Positions 1 through 10,825 of a stretch of DNA of 64,000 nt are shown piece after piece. This DNA comes from Dactylorhiza incarnata (lineage: Eukaryota; Streptophyta; Magnoliopsida; Asparagales; Orchidaceae). The notes beneath the pieces were generated by a model. The model saw only the letters and a program-made list of their open reading frames with translations, did not search any database and was not told where the DNA came from. The DNA lies in NCBI GenBank assembly GCA_033032865.1, contig JAWHQI010000001.1:1944001-2008000 (forward strand), given 5' to 3'. The position numbers and the translations under genes are program-made. How positions within the stretch are numbered: position 1 is the first letter of the stretch; the number at the start of each line of letters is the position of its first letter.

Positions 1-1220
1 TTATTATTTAATGGTTATTTAATACATTATAAAATACATGTGACAGACAACACCCAGCCCTATAAAATATGGGTATTTTAATAAATTATATTTATCCCAG
101 CACCAGCCCTCTAGCCCCCAGTCACGCTGTATTATAACAACACTTCGGTGTTGATTTCATCGATCAACGCTGCTCCTCATGCTCCGCTATCCTTTACTGC
201 AAATCATGATTGGCGTTCTCCCTTACTCGGATTGATCTCCGATTTTACTCCCCAGAGTGGACGTTAATGTTGAAGTTTACCGCAACCAGAGGGTTGCCCG
301 TCGTATTCTCCGTGCTTGTACGGGCAGGAGAACTTCTCCTTGCTTGAAAAAAAAAACGAAATCGAAAAGCTGAATTGAAGTTTATAATCCAAGCTAAACT
401 TACAATTTCTGCAGGTGGAGTCTCTCCGAGAAAGCATAACATGCGGATCGACGAAGGGAGGGTTTCCAGGCTAAAACAGTCCCAACAACGATTGCGAAAC
501 CACACTCGGTGGCAAATTTCAATCATTTGTTCCTTCTCCACGGCATCGCAAGCATTCCTCCAACCTCCAGATGAGTAGATCCACCAAATGCTTCAGCCTA
601 AATCTAGAAATGAATAGAAAAAATAAAATGGATTGATGCTGAGAATGTAGAGGTTGGAGGAATGCTTTTGATGCCGCGGAGAAGGAACAAATGATTGAAA
701 TTTGCCACCGAGTGTGGTTTCGCAATCGTTGTTGGGGCTGTTTTTGCCTGGAAACCCTCCCTTCGTCGATCCGCATGTTATGCTTTCTCGGAGAGACTCC
801 ACCTGCAGAAATTGTAAGTTTAGCTTGGATTATAAACTTCAATTTAGCTTTTCGATTTTACATTTTTTTTCAAGCAGGGAGAAGTTCTCCTGCCCGTACA
901 AGCCCGGGAGAATACGGCGGGCAACCCTCTGGTTGCGGTAAACTTCAACATTAACGTCCACTCTGGGGGAGTAGAATCGGAGATCAATCCGAGTAAGGGA
1001 GAACGGCGATCAAGACTTGCAGTAGAGGATAGCGGAGCATGAGGAGTAGCGTTGATCGATGAAATCAACGTCAAAGTATTGTTATAATACAGCGTGACTG
1101 GGGGCTAGAGGGCTGGTGCTGGGATAAATATAATGTATTAAAATACCCGTATTTTATAGGTCTGGATGTTGTCTGTCACTTATATTTTATAATGTATTAA
1201 ATAACCCATTAAATAATAAA
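1..1220. mobile_element. Long fold-back (inverted-repeat) element
   Basis: Positions 1-571 reappear as the reverse complement of about 651-1220 with roughly 94% identity by eye, leaving an ~80-bp spacer (572-650). The outer ends are AT-rich (TTATTATTTAATGG), and the window edge falls on or within 1-2 bases of the left end, so no target duplication can be read. Each arm carries the same ~95-codon open frame (minus 245-541, plus 691-954) and a pyrimidine-AG junction, which could be a captured exon; I do not recognise the protein. A folded transcript would form an almost complete duplex. Fold-back or long-TIR Mutator-like element are both possible. Confidence 0.8.
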
Positions 1221-1325
1221 TATATCTTGGCTGATGCACTTTTAATGGCTAATAATAGTCCTTACATCTAATCTAGTGATGCGGCGGTGCTGGCATCTCC
1301 ATCACTCAAGCTCGTGATTTCCTTC

Positions 1326-2596
1326 GGCTCCGTTTGTTTCGACTGTTGCTGATGGAAAAGTAGCCCCTGGAAATGGAGATTGAAAAAATAGTTGTTTTGG
1401 GAAAATAGAGTTTGCGGTAAAAAAATATTTGTGTAAAATGGAGTTTACATAACTTTCGAAAAGCAGTGCATAAAATTGTTTGTTAAAAAAGTTCCGTAAA
1501 AGAAAAAAAAATTAATGCAAAACTATGAACATTTTTTTTAAATTACACCTAATAGGGTGAATACTTAAAAAACAAATATTTGTTCCAACTACAAATCAAT
1601 CTGCATACAACATTCGAATATAAATCAAAGCCTACCCATTATATAATCATATAATGGGTAGGCACAAGATCAATAGAATATCACAAGTAAACAATTTCTT
1701 CAATCACCTACCCATTATATAATCCTATATTTACGACAGAATAGGAGAATATAAATCAAAGCCTTCTCTTCCCTAAGATCAACACAAATTTTCTGCAATA
1801 ATCTTACAATTCTCGATGGTCTTTTAACAGGAACACCATGAGGGGAGCCATAGAACACAACCGGAGAGATCTGCTTGCCACTTTGAAATTTTATTGCAGT
1901 AGTTGCTGATGAACCACATTGAAAAACAATATAAACTTAACAGATTTCAATTACTCACCTTTCTATTAAACGATAGCTTGGCGCATCACATATCTGCCGC
2001 AAACAAATCCGGTAGCAATCAATCTGCATACAACATGAGCTATATATGAATGCTTGAAACTCTTTATTCCTAGAAACTGAACAAGGAGATGAAAAACCCA
2101 TGCCCCAGATTCTAGATCTCAAAAACTTCTCAGATCCACATTGTGGATTTGAGAAAACGAACAATAGTCTTCTTCGCAAAATTGGTCACCTCCTTATTCT
2201 TCATGTTAACTCCTACGCCACTGTAAATCTCATTTTTCAAAACCATGTTATCTACCTTCACGCAGTCATTCCCAGTCGGAACAGATTCAAGCATCTCTCG
2301 AAACATCTGAGACAACTCCCATGGAGGGGAACATCGAAGAAGAAAAAGCAGTCGAACAACTCATCAAACATCGAAGAGGGAAGACGCACATAGAAACGGG
2401 AACATTGAAGAAGAAGCAAGGATAGACACAGACGCGCTTACGAACCGTAGGTCCCCCCTCCGTTTGAAATTATACCTATAATTGGCTTATTTTAAAAAAG
2501 TAGGTTTGTAAACGGCGCCTTCCCAAACAACAAAAAACACAAAACATTGTTTTCGGGAAAACGAAACGGCGCAAATCAGCTGGAACAAACAAAGCC
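1326..2596. mobile_element. Non-autonomous PIF/Harbinger-like element
   Basis: The left end GGCTCCGTTTGTTTC and the inverted right end GGCTTTGTTTGTTCC form imperfect terminal repeats. Subterminal sequence (GTTGCTGATG, AAAAG, AAATGGAG) matches the 3' end of the element at 24293-26062, which has a clean 3-bp target duplication. The flanking trinucleotides here (TTC / GAA) do not form a direct repeat, so the exact ends are uncertain. There is no transposase; the short open frames at 1955-2393 match nothing I know. Near 1632-1662 an AT-rich palindrome built on CCTACCCATTATATAAT is partly repeated at about 1708-1725. Confidence 0.55.
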
Positions 2597-2810
2597 GAAG
2601 TGCTTATGTTACATGTGATTTGGAGACAAGGCAGAGTATGCATGGCTATAGTTTGGAGACAAGTGCAAACAATTTTATTTGATGCTAATGTTACATGTGG
2701 TTTTCAATTGATGCTTATATTACATAGTGGTTCTCATTGCAATATTATGTTCATTCCTTATTGTCATCGTATTGATTTATATTGTTTATGCTGTTGCCAA
2801 CACTATGCAA
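2597..2810. other. Unassigned DNA left of copia-1, with target duplication
   Basis: This is the DNA into which copia-1 inserted. Its last five bases, TGCAA (2806-2810), are repeated at 10052-10056. I see no gene or repeat in it. It continues on the other side of copia-1 as 10057-10312, also without features. Confidence 0.6.
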
Positions 2811-2974
2811 TGTTGAAGGCTCTGCTCAAGATAGTCCACTAAGGCTCATCAAATGTAGATTGATCTTATATAGTATCTCCATCGTAGAGCCCTTAAACCT
2901 AGTGACACGAAACCCATTGGGTCGTTCCGAGTTGGTCCTGATACGCACAGACATATTAACTAAATATCATAACA
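2811..2974 (-). repeat. copia-1 3' LTR
   Basis: This 164-bp direct repeat of 9888-10051 has TG...CA ends. Differences from the other LTR are scattered (over a dozen by eye), which indicates an old insertion. Confidence 0.92.
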
Positions 2975-3916
2975 ATCTTCTCCTATGTCCGCGGTAAACT
3001 CGACGTCAGAAAGGGGTTGGTGTGTGTAGTGTTCAACCAAATTCGACTCAATACACAACCGTGTCCACAACACCTGTCATAACATATTGGACTTAAAAGA
3101 AAAACAGAAGTATGTATGCATGCATAAGAATAAAACATAAACTCAGCAGCATCTCAACATAGTCCAAGGTACAATCAGAGAAATTGGTACCAGTAAACCT
3201 ATTGTCTCATGACCAACCGAAGAGCAAATATAATAGTCCAAACAGACAGATGAAAGAAGAGAGCTAAACAGTGCCATAAGCAAAGATAAAGCAAAGAAAA
3301 TTGACAACACTCTAGCTGTCGTCAGCCTCAGACGTCCAGCAAATCATCCTGTTCAGGATCCCATCCTACAAGCGCTCCTCCATCAACAACAACTCTAATA
3401 ATTTTAAACATAGAATGTCATTAGAAATGAATTCATACTTTGAAAATGTACATGTATCTAGTTCTACAAAAGAACGTAGTACTTTGTAATTAAGCTAGAG
3501 GGAGACCTACTTAGAGTATTATAGGTTCAACCGCAGAATCCATTATCGGTTTCCAATGAAACGATTTATGGACATCTGGACACTACAACAATATCTGTGT
3601 TCCAATATATGATGTCATGGTTACTGTTCTTCTAAAGTTGATTGGAACTCATCAAATGTGGAATGGAACCAACCAACAAGAGAGGGTCCAGAATAAGTCA
3701 GATCATGTTATAAAAAGTGGAATAACACTCTCCTCCAAGTTAAGGAAGACGGATCCGATGAAGTTGTTAACATCAAATGTGGAATGAAACAACTCATTAG
3801 ATTCGTACTCAGCAACCAAGAGCATCAGCGGAGCACAACATGTTTGCTTTGACAAAGGAAAGTGAAGAAATCAAAACATTTGGACTAAGGAGGAAACTGA
3901 ATCGCCTAACCTTGGA
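2975..3916. other. Non-coding 3' region of copia-1, probably holding an insertion
   Basis: About 940 bp separate RNase H from the 3' LTR, far more than usual for copia elements. No gene is visible. Near 3650 and 3770 a 16-base piece (CATCAAATGTGGAATG) also found in the 5' LTR (about 9928) recurs, so LTR-derived sequence is scattered here. The rest is unassigned and could be a relic of another element. Confidence 0.5.
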
Positions 3917-4304
3917 CTAAGACAGATCTGAAAACACCTTAAGTCTCATTTCCCCCACTGTTTTAATTGATCGGTCTTCGGGCATTCCTTTCGTCAATGG
4001 ATCAGCTAGATTATCCTTCGATTGTACATCGACTAAAGTAATGCCCTGTTCTTTTAGATAATTCAAAAGAGCGTGTCTCAGTCGTACATGTCGTCTCTTA
4101 GTGTTAAAGAGGACATTCTTAACAACTTGGACTGATGCAAGATTATCGCAGTACAGGCTTAAAGAATTGACTTGTAGTCTAGACAAGGAAATGTCTAGAA
4201 TTAAATTCTTGTTCCAGTCTGCCTCTTCACCAGCTGAAGCTAAGACAAACAACTCGCTTTCATAGACGACAAGGCTATACAAGTCTATCTTTTGGATTTC
4301 CAAG
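3917..4304 (-). pseudogene. copia-1 RNase H, C-terminal part
   Basis: The frame encodes the end of a Ty1/copia RNase H. Visible blocks are SELFVLASAGEEADW, which holds the second acidic residue, then YCDNLASVQV with the third, then VRLRHALLNYL and DNLADPLTKGMPE. In the family this domain removes RNA from the RNA-DNA hybrid. The N-terminal half lies in another frame beyond position 4319; a telomere-like 14-bp sequence sits exactly at the break. Confidence 0.8.
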
Positions 4305-4318
4305 TTTAGGGTTTAGGG
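4305..4318 (+). repeat. Two TTTAGGG units at the RNase H break
   Basis: TTTAGGGTTTAGGG, two copies of the plant telomere repeat, lies where the RNase H frame changes. Fourteen bases is not a multiple of three, so the insertion itself would shift the frame. Confidence 0.7.
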
Positions 4319-4329
4319 TACTCTGATGC

Positions 4330-5594
4330 CACCCAAAGTGAATATAAATCCACTGGTGGACTTGCTGTTACCCACTTCTGAACACCATGAGGCATCAGAG
4401 TATCCTTCTAAAGTAGGAGGGTGAGAAGTGTACCACAGAGCGTGATATTTAGTACCTTTGAGGTACCTCATCAGCCGATCTAAGGCATCCCAATGCTCTT
4501 TTCCTGGACTACTAGTAAAACAGCTCAGCATGCCTACAGAGAAGGCAATGTCTGGTCTAATGCAACTTGTGGCGTACATGAGACTTCCAATGATCTTTGA
4601 GTACTTGATCAACGCTTGTCCCTTCATTCGGACTCAGCTTGACATTCGGATCAATTGGTGTTTCAACAGGCCAATAGTCTCTATAACCCCAAGTAGAGAG
4701 AATTTGCTCTATGTATTAAGCTTGACTTAGAGTGACACGTTCTTTATCTACTCTAACTTTCATACCTAGTAGGGTATCCACAGGACCAAGGTCCTTCATG
4801 TCAAACGCTTTTGCGAGAGCGGATTTAATATCCCTCACGGCAGCAAGGCCTGACCCCAGAATCAACATGTCACTCACATATAGGCTTATGATGACTGTTT
4901 GGTTTGACATCAAGCAGTAATAGAGACACTTGTCTGAGAGACTGAGCTGAAATCCAACGCTCTTTACCACTTGATCAAACTTCATGTGCCACATCTTAGG
5001 CGCTTGTTTAAGCCCATAGATGGATTTGTCTAGCTTGCACACTTTATCCTTTAGATCTCTATGGACATAACCTTCAGGTTGTGCCATGTAGATCTCTTCA
5101 TCAAGCTCTCCATTTATGAAGGCTGTCTTTACATCCATTTGATGAACTATAAAGTTCTCGATAGAAGATAAGGCTAGAAGAATCCTAATAGTGGATAGAT
5201 GACATACAAGTGAATAGACGTCAAAATAGTCAATTCCCCAATGTTTTTTATAACCCTTACTACTAGACGAGCTTTGTATCTGGCTATAGACCCATCGCCG
5301 TGCAATTTCTTCTTTAATACTCACTTGCATCCTATGACTTTAGCTCATTTCAGTAGGTCCACAAGATGTCAAGTGTTGTTTTGTAGCAACGAGTTCATCT
5401 CATCATCGATGGCTTCTGCCCACATTAATCCATCTCTAGATCTCATTGCTTCCTGATAGGAGAATGAATCATCCTCTAAGTGGTAGGTGACAAAGTTCTC
5501 ACCAAAATCCTTAGGGAATCTATCTCTTGTAGATACTCTAAGAGGAATAGGTTTCTCCTCTAAAGGTTGGGGAGCAGTGCCAGAGGGGCCAACT
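4330..5594 (-). pseudogene. copia-1 reverse transcriptase, distal duplicate copy
   Basis: This is a Ty1/copia RT followed by the start of RNase H. Reading on the minus strand it shows a post-integrase linker (RDRFPKDFGENF), MDVKTAFINGELDEEIYM, KSIYGLKQAPKMWH, and the active-site box as YVSD instead of YVDD, then GYSDASWC of RNase H. One catalytic Asp of RT is therefore lost. The frame is broken upstream of the GIDYFDVYS block. The whole segment is a near-identical tandem copy of 5658-6922, offset 1328 bp; after about 5594 the two copies diverge. Confidence 0.85.
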
Positions 5595-5598
5595 TTGG

Positions 5599-5680
5599 GT
5601 GGATTTATATTCACTTTGAGTGGCTAGTTTTAAAATGTACATGATCGGATCTGAAAACACCCAAAGTGAATATAAATCCA
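5599..5680. repeat. Inverted repeat at the tandem-duplication junction
   Basis: About 24 bp at 5599-5623 are the reverse complement of 5658-5680 (one mismatch), with ~35 bp between them. The right arm is the first sequence of the proximal RT copy, so a short inverted copy of the duplicated segment's end sits just before it. Confidence 0.75.
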
Positions 5681-6922
5681 CTGGTGGACTTGCTGTTACC
5701 CACTTCTGAACACCATGAGGCATCAGAGTATCCTTCTAAAGTAGGAGGGTGACCAGTGTACCACAGAGCGTGATCTTTAGTACCTTTGAGGTACCTCATC
5801 AGCCGATCTAAGGCATCTCAATGCTCTTTTCCTGGACTACTAGTAAAACAGCTAAGCATGCCTACAGAGAAGGCAATGTCTAGTCTAGTGCAACTTGTGG
5901 CGTACATGAGACTTCCAATGATCTTTGAGTACTTTACTTGATCAACGCTTGTCCCTTCATTCGGACTCAGCTTGACATTCAGATCAATTGGTGTTTCAAC
6001 AGGCCAATAGTCTCTATAACCCCAGGTAGAGAGAATTTGCTTTATGTATTGAGCTTGACTTAGAGTGACACGTTCTTTGTCTACTCTAACTTTCATACCT
6101 AGTAGGGTATCCACAGGACCAAGGTCCTTCATGTCAAACGCTTTAGCGAGAGCGGATTTAATATCCCCCACGGCAGCAAGGCCTGACCCCAGAATCAACA
6201 TGTCACCCATATAAAGGCTTATGATGACTGTTTGGTTTGACATCAAGCAGTAATAGAGACACTTGTCTGAGAGACTGAGCTGAAATCCAACGCTATTTAC
6301 CACTTGATCAAACTTCATGTGCCACATCTTAGACGCTTGTTTAAGCTCATAGATGGATTTGCCTAGCTTGCACACTTTATCCTTTAGATCGCTATAGACA
6401 TAACCTTCAAGTTGTGTCATCTAGATCTCTTCATCAAGCTCTTCATTTATGAAGGCTGTCTTTACATCCATTTGATGAACTATAAAGTTCTTAATAGAAG
6501 CTAAGTCTAGAAGAATCCTAATAGTGGATAGGTGACATACATGTGAATAGACGTCAAAATAGTCAATTCCCCCATGTTTTTTATAACCCTTACTACTAGA
6601 CGAGCTTTGTATCTGGCTATAGACCCATCGCCGTGCAATTTTTTCTTTAATACTCACTTGCATCCTATGACTTTAGCTCATTTCAGTAGGTCCACCAGAT
6701 GTCAAGTGTTGTTTTGTAGCAGCGAGTTCATCTCACCATCGATGACTTCTGCCCACATTAATGCATCTCTAGATCTCATTGCTTCATAATAGGAGAATGA
6801 ATCATCCTCTAAATGGTAGGTGACGAAGTTCTCACCCAAATCCTTAGGGAATCTATCTCTTGTAGATACTCTAAGAGGAATAGGTTTCTCCTCTAGAGGT
6901 TGGGGAGCAGTGCCAGAGGGGC
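5658..6922 (-). pseudogene. copia-1 reverse transcriptase, proximal duplicate copy
   Basis: This second copy of the RT/RNase H segment adjoins integrase on the minus strand. It has MDVKTAFINEELDEEI, the KSIYELKQASKMWH block and an active-site box reading YMGD, so it too lacks the first Asp of YVDD. It breaks off inside RNase H just after STSGFIFTLG. A stop separates the fragments at 6663-6421 and 6420-5818. The frame lesion upstream of GIDYFDVYS is shared with the distal copy, so the element was already dead when the segment was duplicated. Confidence 0.85.
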
Positions 6923-7990
6923 CAACTTCAGGTTCTACAGTAGATTCTGAGATCATGTCAGTAGACCCGGAGACGGTTAAACCATGATCTTTGATAAATT
7001 TATGTTCAAAGAAAATAACATCTCTAGACTCTATCACTGTATTAGTGGATAAATCTAGAAACCGATCAGCTGCACTGTCTTCTACACTTCCTAGATAGAT
7101 GCAGGTTATCATTCTAGGTCCCACCTTAGTTCTCTTAAGGTCTTGTGTTTGCACATGAGCAATACAACCTCAAGTCTTAAGAGTGTCATATCTACAAGGA
7201 TGGTCGTACCACGACTCATACAGAGTATAATTGAGCTTTGAGTGAGGCACTATATTCAGAATGTGATTCACAGTTAGGACTGCTTCCTCCCCAAAAGGTA
7301 TTAGGCATGTCAGTGGTGGGAAGCATAGAATTTAACATATTTGTCAAAGTTCTATTCTAACGCTCAGCAACACCATTCGATTGAGGTGAGTAAGGAGCTG
7401 TAATTTCAAGAATTATGCCATCAGTGGAACAAAACTTCATAAACCCAGTTGTAGTGTATTCTTCTCCTCGATCACTTCTAAGTCTCTTAATCTTTAGATT
7501 TAACTGATTTTCTACCCGAGATTTGAAGATCTTAAAAGTCTCGAATGTCTCGTCTTTTGATTTTAATAGGTAAACATGACAATATCTTGCAAAATTGTCG
7601 ATGAAGGTAATTAGATACTTCCTTCCCCCTCTAGTGGAATGACTACAAAAGTCACAGAGGTCGGAATGAATAAAATCCAGAAGTTGTATGCTTATAAAAA
7701 TTGTCTTGTAAGAGTTTATAGTGATTTTAGTCTGGGCACAAACTTCGCACCTATCAAATCAAATAGAAAGATCTAACGGGATATTGTGACTCTTAGCTAG
7801 ATCACACATTTTCTTATAGTGAACGTGTCCAAGTCTATTATGTAATAGGTTTGAATCTATCAGTGACGAACTCACTTGATTTATGCACTCATTTTCTAAG
7901 CTAAATCAATACATTCCATTGATTAGGTAAGAGCAACTAAAGTAGTGAGAATTAACAGTTAATGTTATTCTACCGTTTGTGGTTGTGAAA
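6923..7990 (-). pseudogene. copia-1 integrase, heavily decayed
   Basis: No long frame survives, but family motifs can be read on the minus strand. The zinc-binding half shows LGHVHYKKMC near 7810-7830 and CEVCAQT near 7735-7750. The catalytic core shows RSDRGEEY near 7465-7490 and SPQSNGVAE near 7365-7390. The C-terminal part (RMITCIYLG and a following VIESRDVIFFEHKF block) is at 6960-7120. Integrase would insert the cDNA in the nucleus; this copy cannot. Confidence 0.8.
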
Positions 7991-8005
7991 GACATTTCAG
8001 CCTTA

Positions 8006-8240
8006 TCAAGCAAACTTATAGAAATTAAATTTTTTCTTTAAATTAGGAACTACTTTAACATTTTGTAAAATTAAAGTTTTACCTGAAGAGAGGACTAGCT
8101 CTGCCGTCCCAGCATGAGAAATATCTGCCTCTTCTCTATTGCAGTTTTTAACTCTATCTATGATTGCTCTGACCTCTGAAAGAAGATCTCTGTCATTTGT
8201 GACGTGACATGTAGCACTGCTGTCCATCCACTACTCAGAA
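8006..8240 (-). pseudogene. copia-1 aspartic protease fragment
   Basis: A 73-codon frame starts MDSSATCHVTNDRDLL, the active-site region of copia proteases (usually DSGAT.H.T), here with Ser in place of the Gly after DS. It continues with LSSGKTLILQNVKVVPNLKK, also typical. The frame then ends in stops. The protease normally cuts the polyprotein inside the virus-like particle. Confidence 0.75.
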
Positions 8241-8259
8241 GACGCACTGTGGCGATTAC

Positions 8260-9127
8260 TCCCAATCATAGCCACGAAGGACATGTGATCAGAGTTGTCG
8301 ACCACCATGTTCGCCACATTTTATGGGGCTTCCTCCTTTTGCTTCTTCGGACCCTTGCATTCAACGGCCCAGTGACCCAAATTGCCGCAATTCTGGCACT
8401 TGTCCTTCTTCCTTTTGAGAGAAGGATTTTTGACCGCCAACTGTTCAGGAGTATCACCCTTAGGTGTCGGGGGGCTTCCGAGAAGGCTTGCTTGGACGAG
8501 AAAGGAAGTGGACAGCCAGTGAGGGCTGAGCAACTTGCTCTACGCTTTTCTCAGCAATATTTTGGTCCTCAATGTGGATGAACCTTTTGAGTTCATCCAG
8601 ACTGATCTTCTTCTTCTGTCTGTGCATTTCAGTCTTGAAGGTGAGCCACTCAGGAGGCAGCTTGCTCAGAATCAGATAAACAAAGAGATTGTCGTCCATC
8701 TTCGACTGATCGTCCTCCAGCTTGTTACGCAGGTTCTCCAGCTCTATGATTTGAGAAGTGATTGTCAAATTTTCTTTGAGTGTGAAGTTTAAAAACTTCT
8801 CCCCAAAGAGCGACTTTGACAATACTTTCTCCTTCTGGAAATGTGCGTTGAGACGATCCTAAATCTCCCTTGCAGTCTTGTAAGCATGGTAGGTCAGTGC
8901 GAGATGGGGATTGAGGGAATTCACAGATAATCCCTGCAGAAATCTTCATCCTTGTTCCACTGGTATTCGTCCATTCCCTCGCCGGTAGAGGCGAAATCGC
9001 TCTGAACCGTATAGAAAATATCGCATTCCTTCATTCCTAGTTGGACTTGAATTTTCCAACTGAGGAAGTCGGAAGCGTCGAACGACTGCAGCTTGGCGAC
9101 GTCGAACACACTTTTCTTCGACATCAC
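8260..9127 (-). pseudogene. copia-1 gag, broken
   Basis: The probable start is at 9127 (MMSKKSVFDVAKLQSFDASD, a usual opening of copia gag). The capsid-like middle follows (ENLRNKLEDDQSKMDDNLFV, LSKLPPEWLTFKTE). A zinc knuckle CQNCGNLGHWAVEC lies at about 8357-8398. An in-frame TAG (8859-8861) replaces a residue in the block before DRLNAHF, and further shifts separate the zinc knuckle. In the family this protein packages the RNA. Confidence 0.85.
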
Positions 9128-9887
9128 ACTAGATTTAAATAGAAATTAAAAATACTTCTTGAACGAGGTCACCTGATACGTGCGAGGACGATCGGTGAAC
9201 TTCAGATCCAATCCAGAAAAGAATCTGTCAAAAGTCATCGAGAGGGCTTGCTATGTCGTCGAGTAATCCTGCCGATATCACCGAGATCAGTTCCTTTCGT
9301 AGAGACCACTGCTTGTCGTTGAGATCACTGGCTTGTCGTCGAGATCACTAGCTTGTCGTCGAGATCACTAGCTTGTCGTCGAGATCACTAGCTTGTCGTC
9401 GTGATCACACACCGATATCGTCGAGATCTCCTAGATCGATCTGACCTAGACGGTGGTAGGTCTGCAACGACTAGAGCGAGATCTCCTCCTTGCAGCAGCG
9501 GCGACAAGAACGAAAGATATAGAGTCTCCTTCTTCACGATCAAGAGACTTTTGGGAACAGCGAACACCGGGAGAACACCGATCCTTCGATCTGCCCAAGA
9601 TTTGAACACCGGCGCGAATCTTCCACCGAGAGAGAGACGGAAATCCTTTCTCCTTCAGATTTCATGCGGCAGTGACAGTGCGGAACCCTTGCAAATGACG
9701 ACTGCAGCGGAAACACGAGAACGGGAAGATGCAATCGGTGATGGCAGCGACAGGGGGCTTGCGACAACAACAAGATCAAAAAAACACCGATCGATTCCTT
9801 CACTCGCAAAGAAGAACATCGACCAAAACAAAATCGGGAGCGGAAGAAACGGCCGGGAGCGGAAAACCTAATTCCGTATCTTGAGAA
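9128..9887 (-). other. copia-1 5' leader
   Basis: This is untranslated sequence between the 5' LTR and gag. It is relatively GC-rich and includes the 20-bp minisatellite at 9311-9410. Base composition leaves a long open frame on the opposite strand (9401-9871), which has no similarity I recognise and is probably incidental. Confidence 0.7.
9311..9410. repeat. 20-bp minisatellite, five units
   Basis: The unit GCTTGTCGTCGAGATCACTA is repeated five times without gaps, the first and last units slightly diverged. It lies in the copia-1 leader. Confidence 0.9.
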
Positions 9888-10051
9888 TGTTGAAGGCTCC
9901 GCTCAAGATAGTCCACTAAAGCTCATCAAATGTGGAATGACCTTATATAGTATCTCCAACGTAGAGCACTTAACACTAGTGACACGAAACCCTTTGGATC
10001 GTTCCGAGTCGGTCCTGATACGCTCGAACATATTAAATAAATATCCTAACA
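9888..10051 (-). repeat. copia-1 5' LTR
   Basis: This 164-bp LTR has TG...CA ends and is followed by target duplication TGCAA (10052-10056). It is the promoter-side LTR because the genes read away from it on the minus strand. Confidence 0.92.
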
Positions 10052-10056
10052 TGCAA

Positions 10057-10312
10057 TACTTTGTTCATTCCTTATTTTTGCTCCACATAATTGCTTTGTT
10101 AGCATTACGATATTGTGTTTTGATATCTTTTACGACACATAAATTTGGTGCATCTTATTTCCAAATGTTGGCAAGTGTTGCCATCATTTTTTTTAATATT
10201 TTGATGTCATCATATTTATTTTGCTATCAAAAGATCTCCCTCTCGGATCCCAATATTAATAAAATACATAATTTATTATTTATTAACCCAACCACATACA
10301 AATGTACAAAAT
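10057..10312. other. Unassigned DNA between copia-1 and the hAT element
   Basis: AT-rich sequence without a gene or recognisable repeat. It is continuous with 2597-2810 once copia-1 is removed. Confidence 0.6.
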
Positions 10313-10316
10313 TAGT

Positions 10317-10500
10317 CCTGGGCAAAAAGCCTACCAGGCCCAGGCTGGGCCCGAGCATGCAGGGCCCAAGCTTTTTTGAAAAAGCCCGGGCTTGGGCATG
10401 GTTTTTGCCAGGCCCAGGCCGGGCCCAGGCCTCCTCTTGAGGAGGAGGCCTACCAAGGCCTTGCAGGCCGGGCCAGGCCCATGCCGGGCCTGGGTCTGGC
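10317..10500. repeat. Left subterminal GC-rich repeats of the hAT element
   Basis: Dense variants of AGGCCCAGGC / GGGCCCGAGC / GCCGGGCC occur here, mirrored at 13190-13425. Such clustered subterminal words are usual transposase-binding regions in hAT elements. Confidence 0.65.
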
Positions 10501-10825
10501 CCGACATATTTAATTTTTTTTTAAATATTTATTTTATATAATAATATAAATATAAAATTATATAAATATAATAATAATAACATTATATATATTAATTAAA
10601 AAAATTAAGTACCATACAAAAAAATGTGACAAAATGATAATGATTTTTTTATTATTATTGATAACAAAATTAATTACAAAAATATGCGACAATAAAAATT
10701 AATTACATAGATTTGACTATTAAAATATTAAGTACATAGATATTTAACAAAAAAAAACGAGTATAAATATTTGACTATTAAAAAATCTAGAATAATACAA
10801 TATTAGTCTTGATTTGAAAAGACGT

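Larger units (their letters stand above)
2811..10051 (-). mobile_element. Decayed Ty1/copia retrotransposon (copia-1)
   Basis: Two 164-bp LTRs (2811-2974 and 9888-10051) begin TGTTGAAGG and end TAACA, and are flanked by the 5-bp target duplication TGCAA (2806-2810, 10052-10056). Between them, reading on the minus strand, lie gag, protease, integrase, reverse transcriptase and RNase H, the Ty1/copia order. Short LTRs fit lineages such as Ale/Retrofit, which I infer rather than prove. No good initiator-Met primer site follows the 5' LTR. All genes are broken by stops and frameshifts, and the RT region is duplicated in tandem, so the copy is dead and fairly old. Confidence 0.93.

Noticed and set aside
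9401..9871. 156-codon open frame opposite to copia-1
   Set aside because: It lies antisense in the GC-rich leader, includes a minisatellite edge and has no domain; composition explains it.
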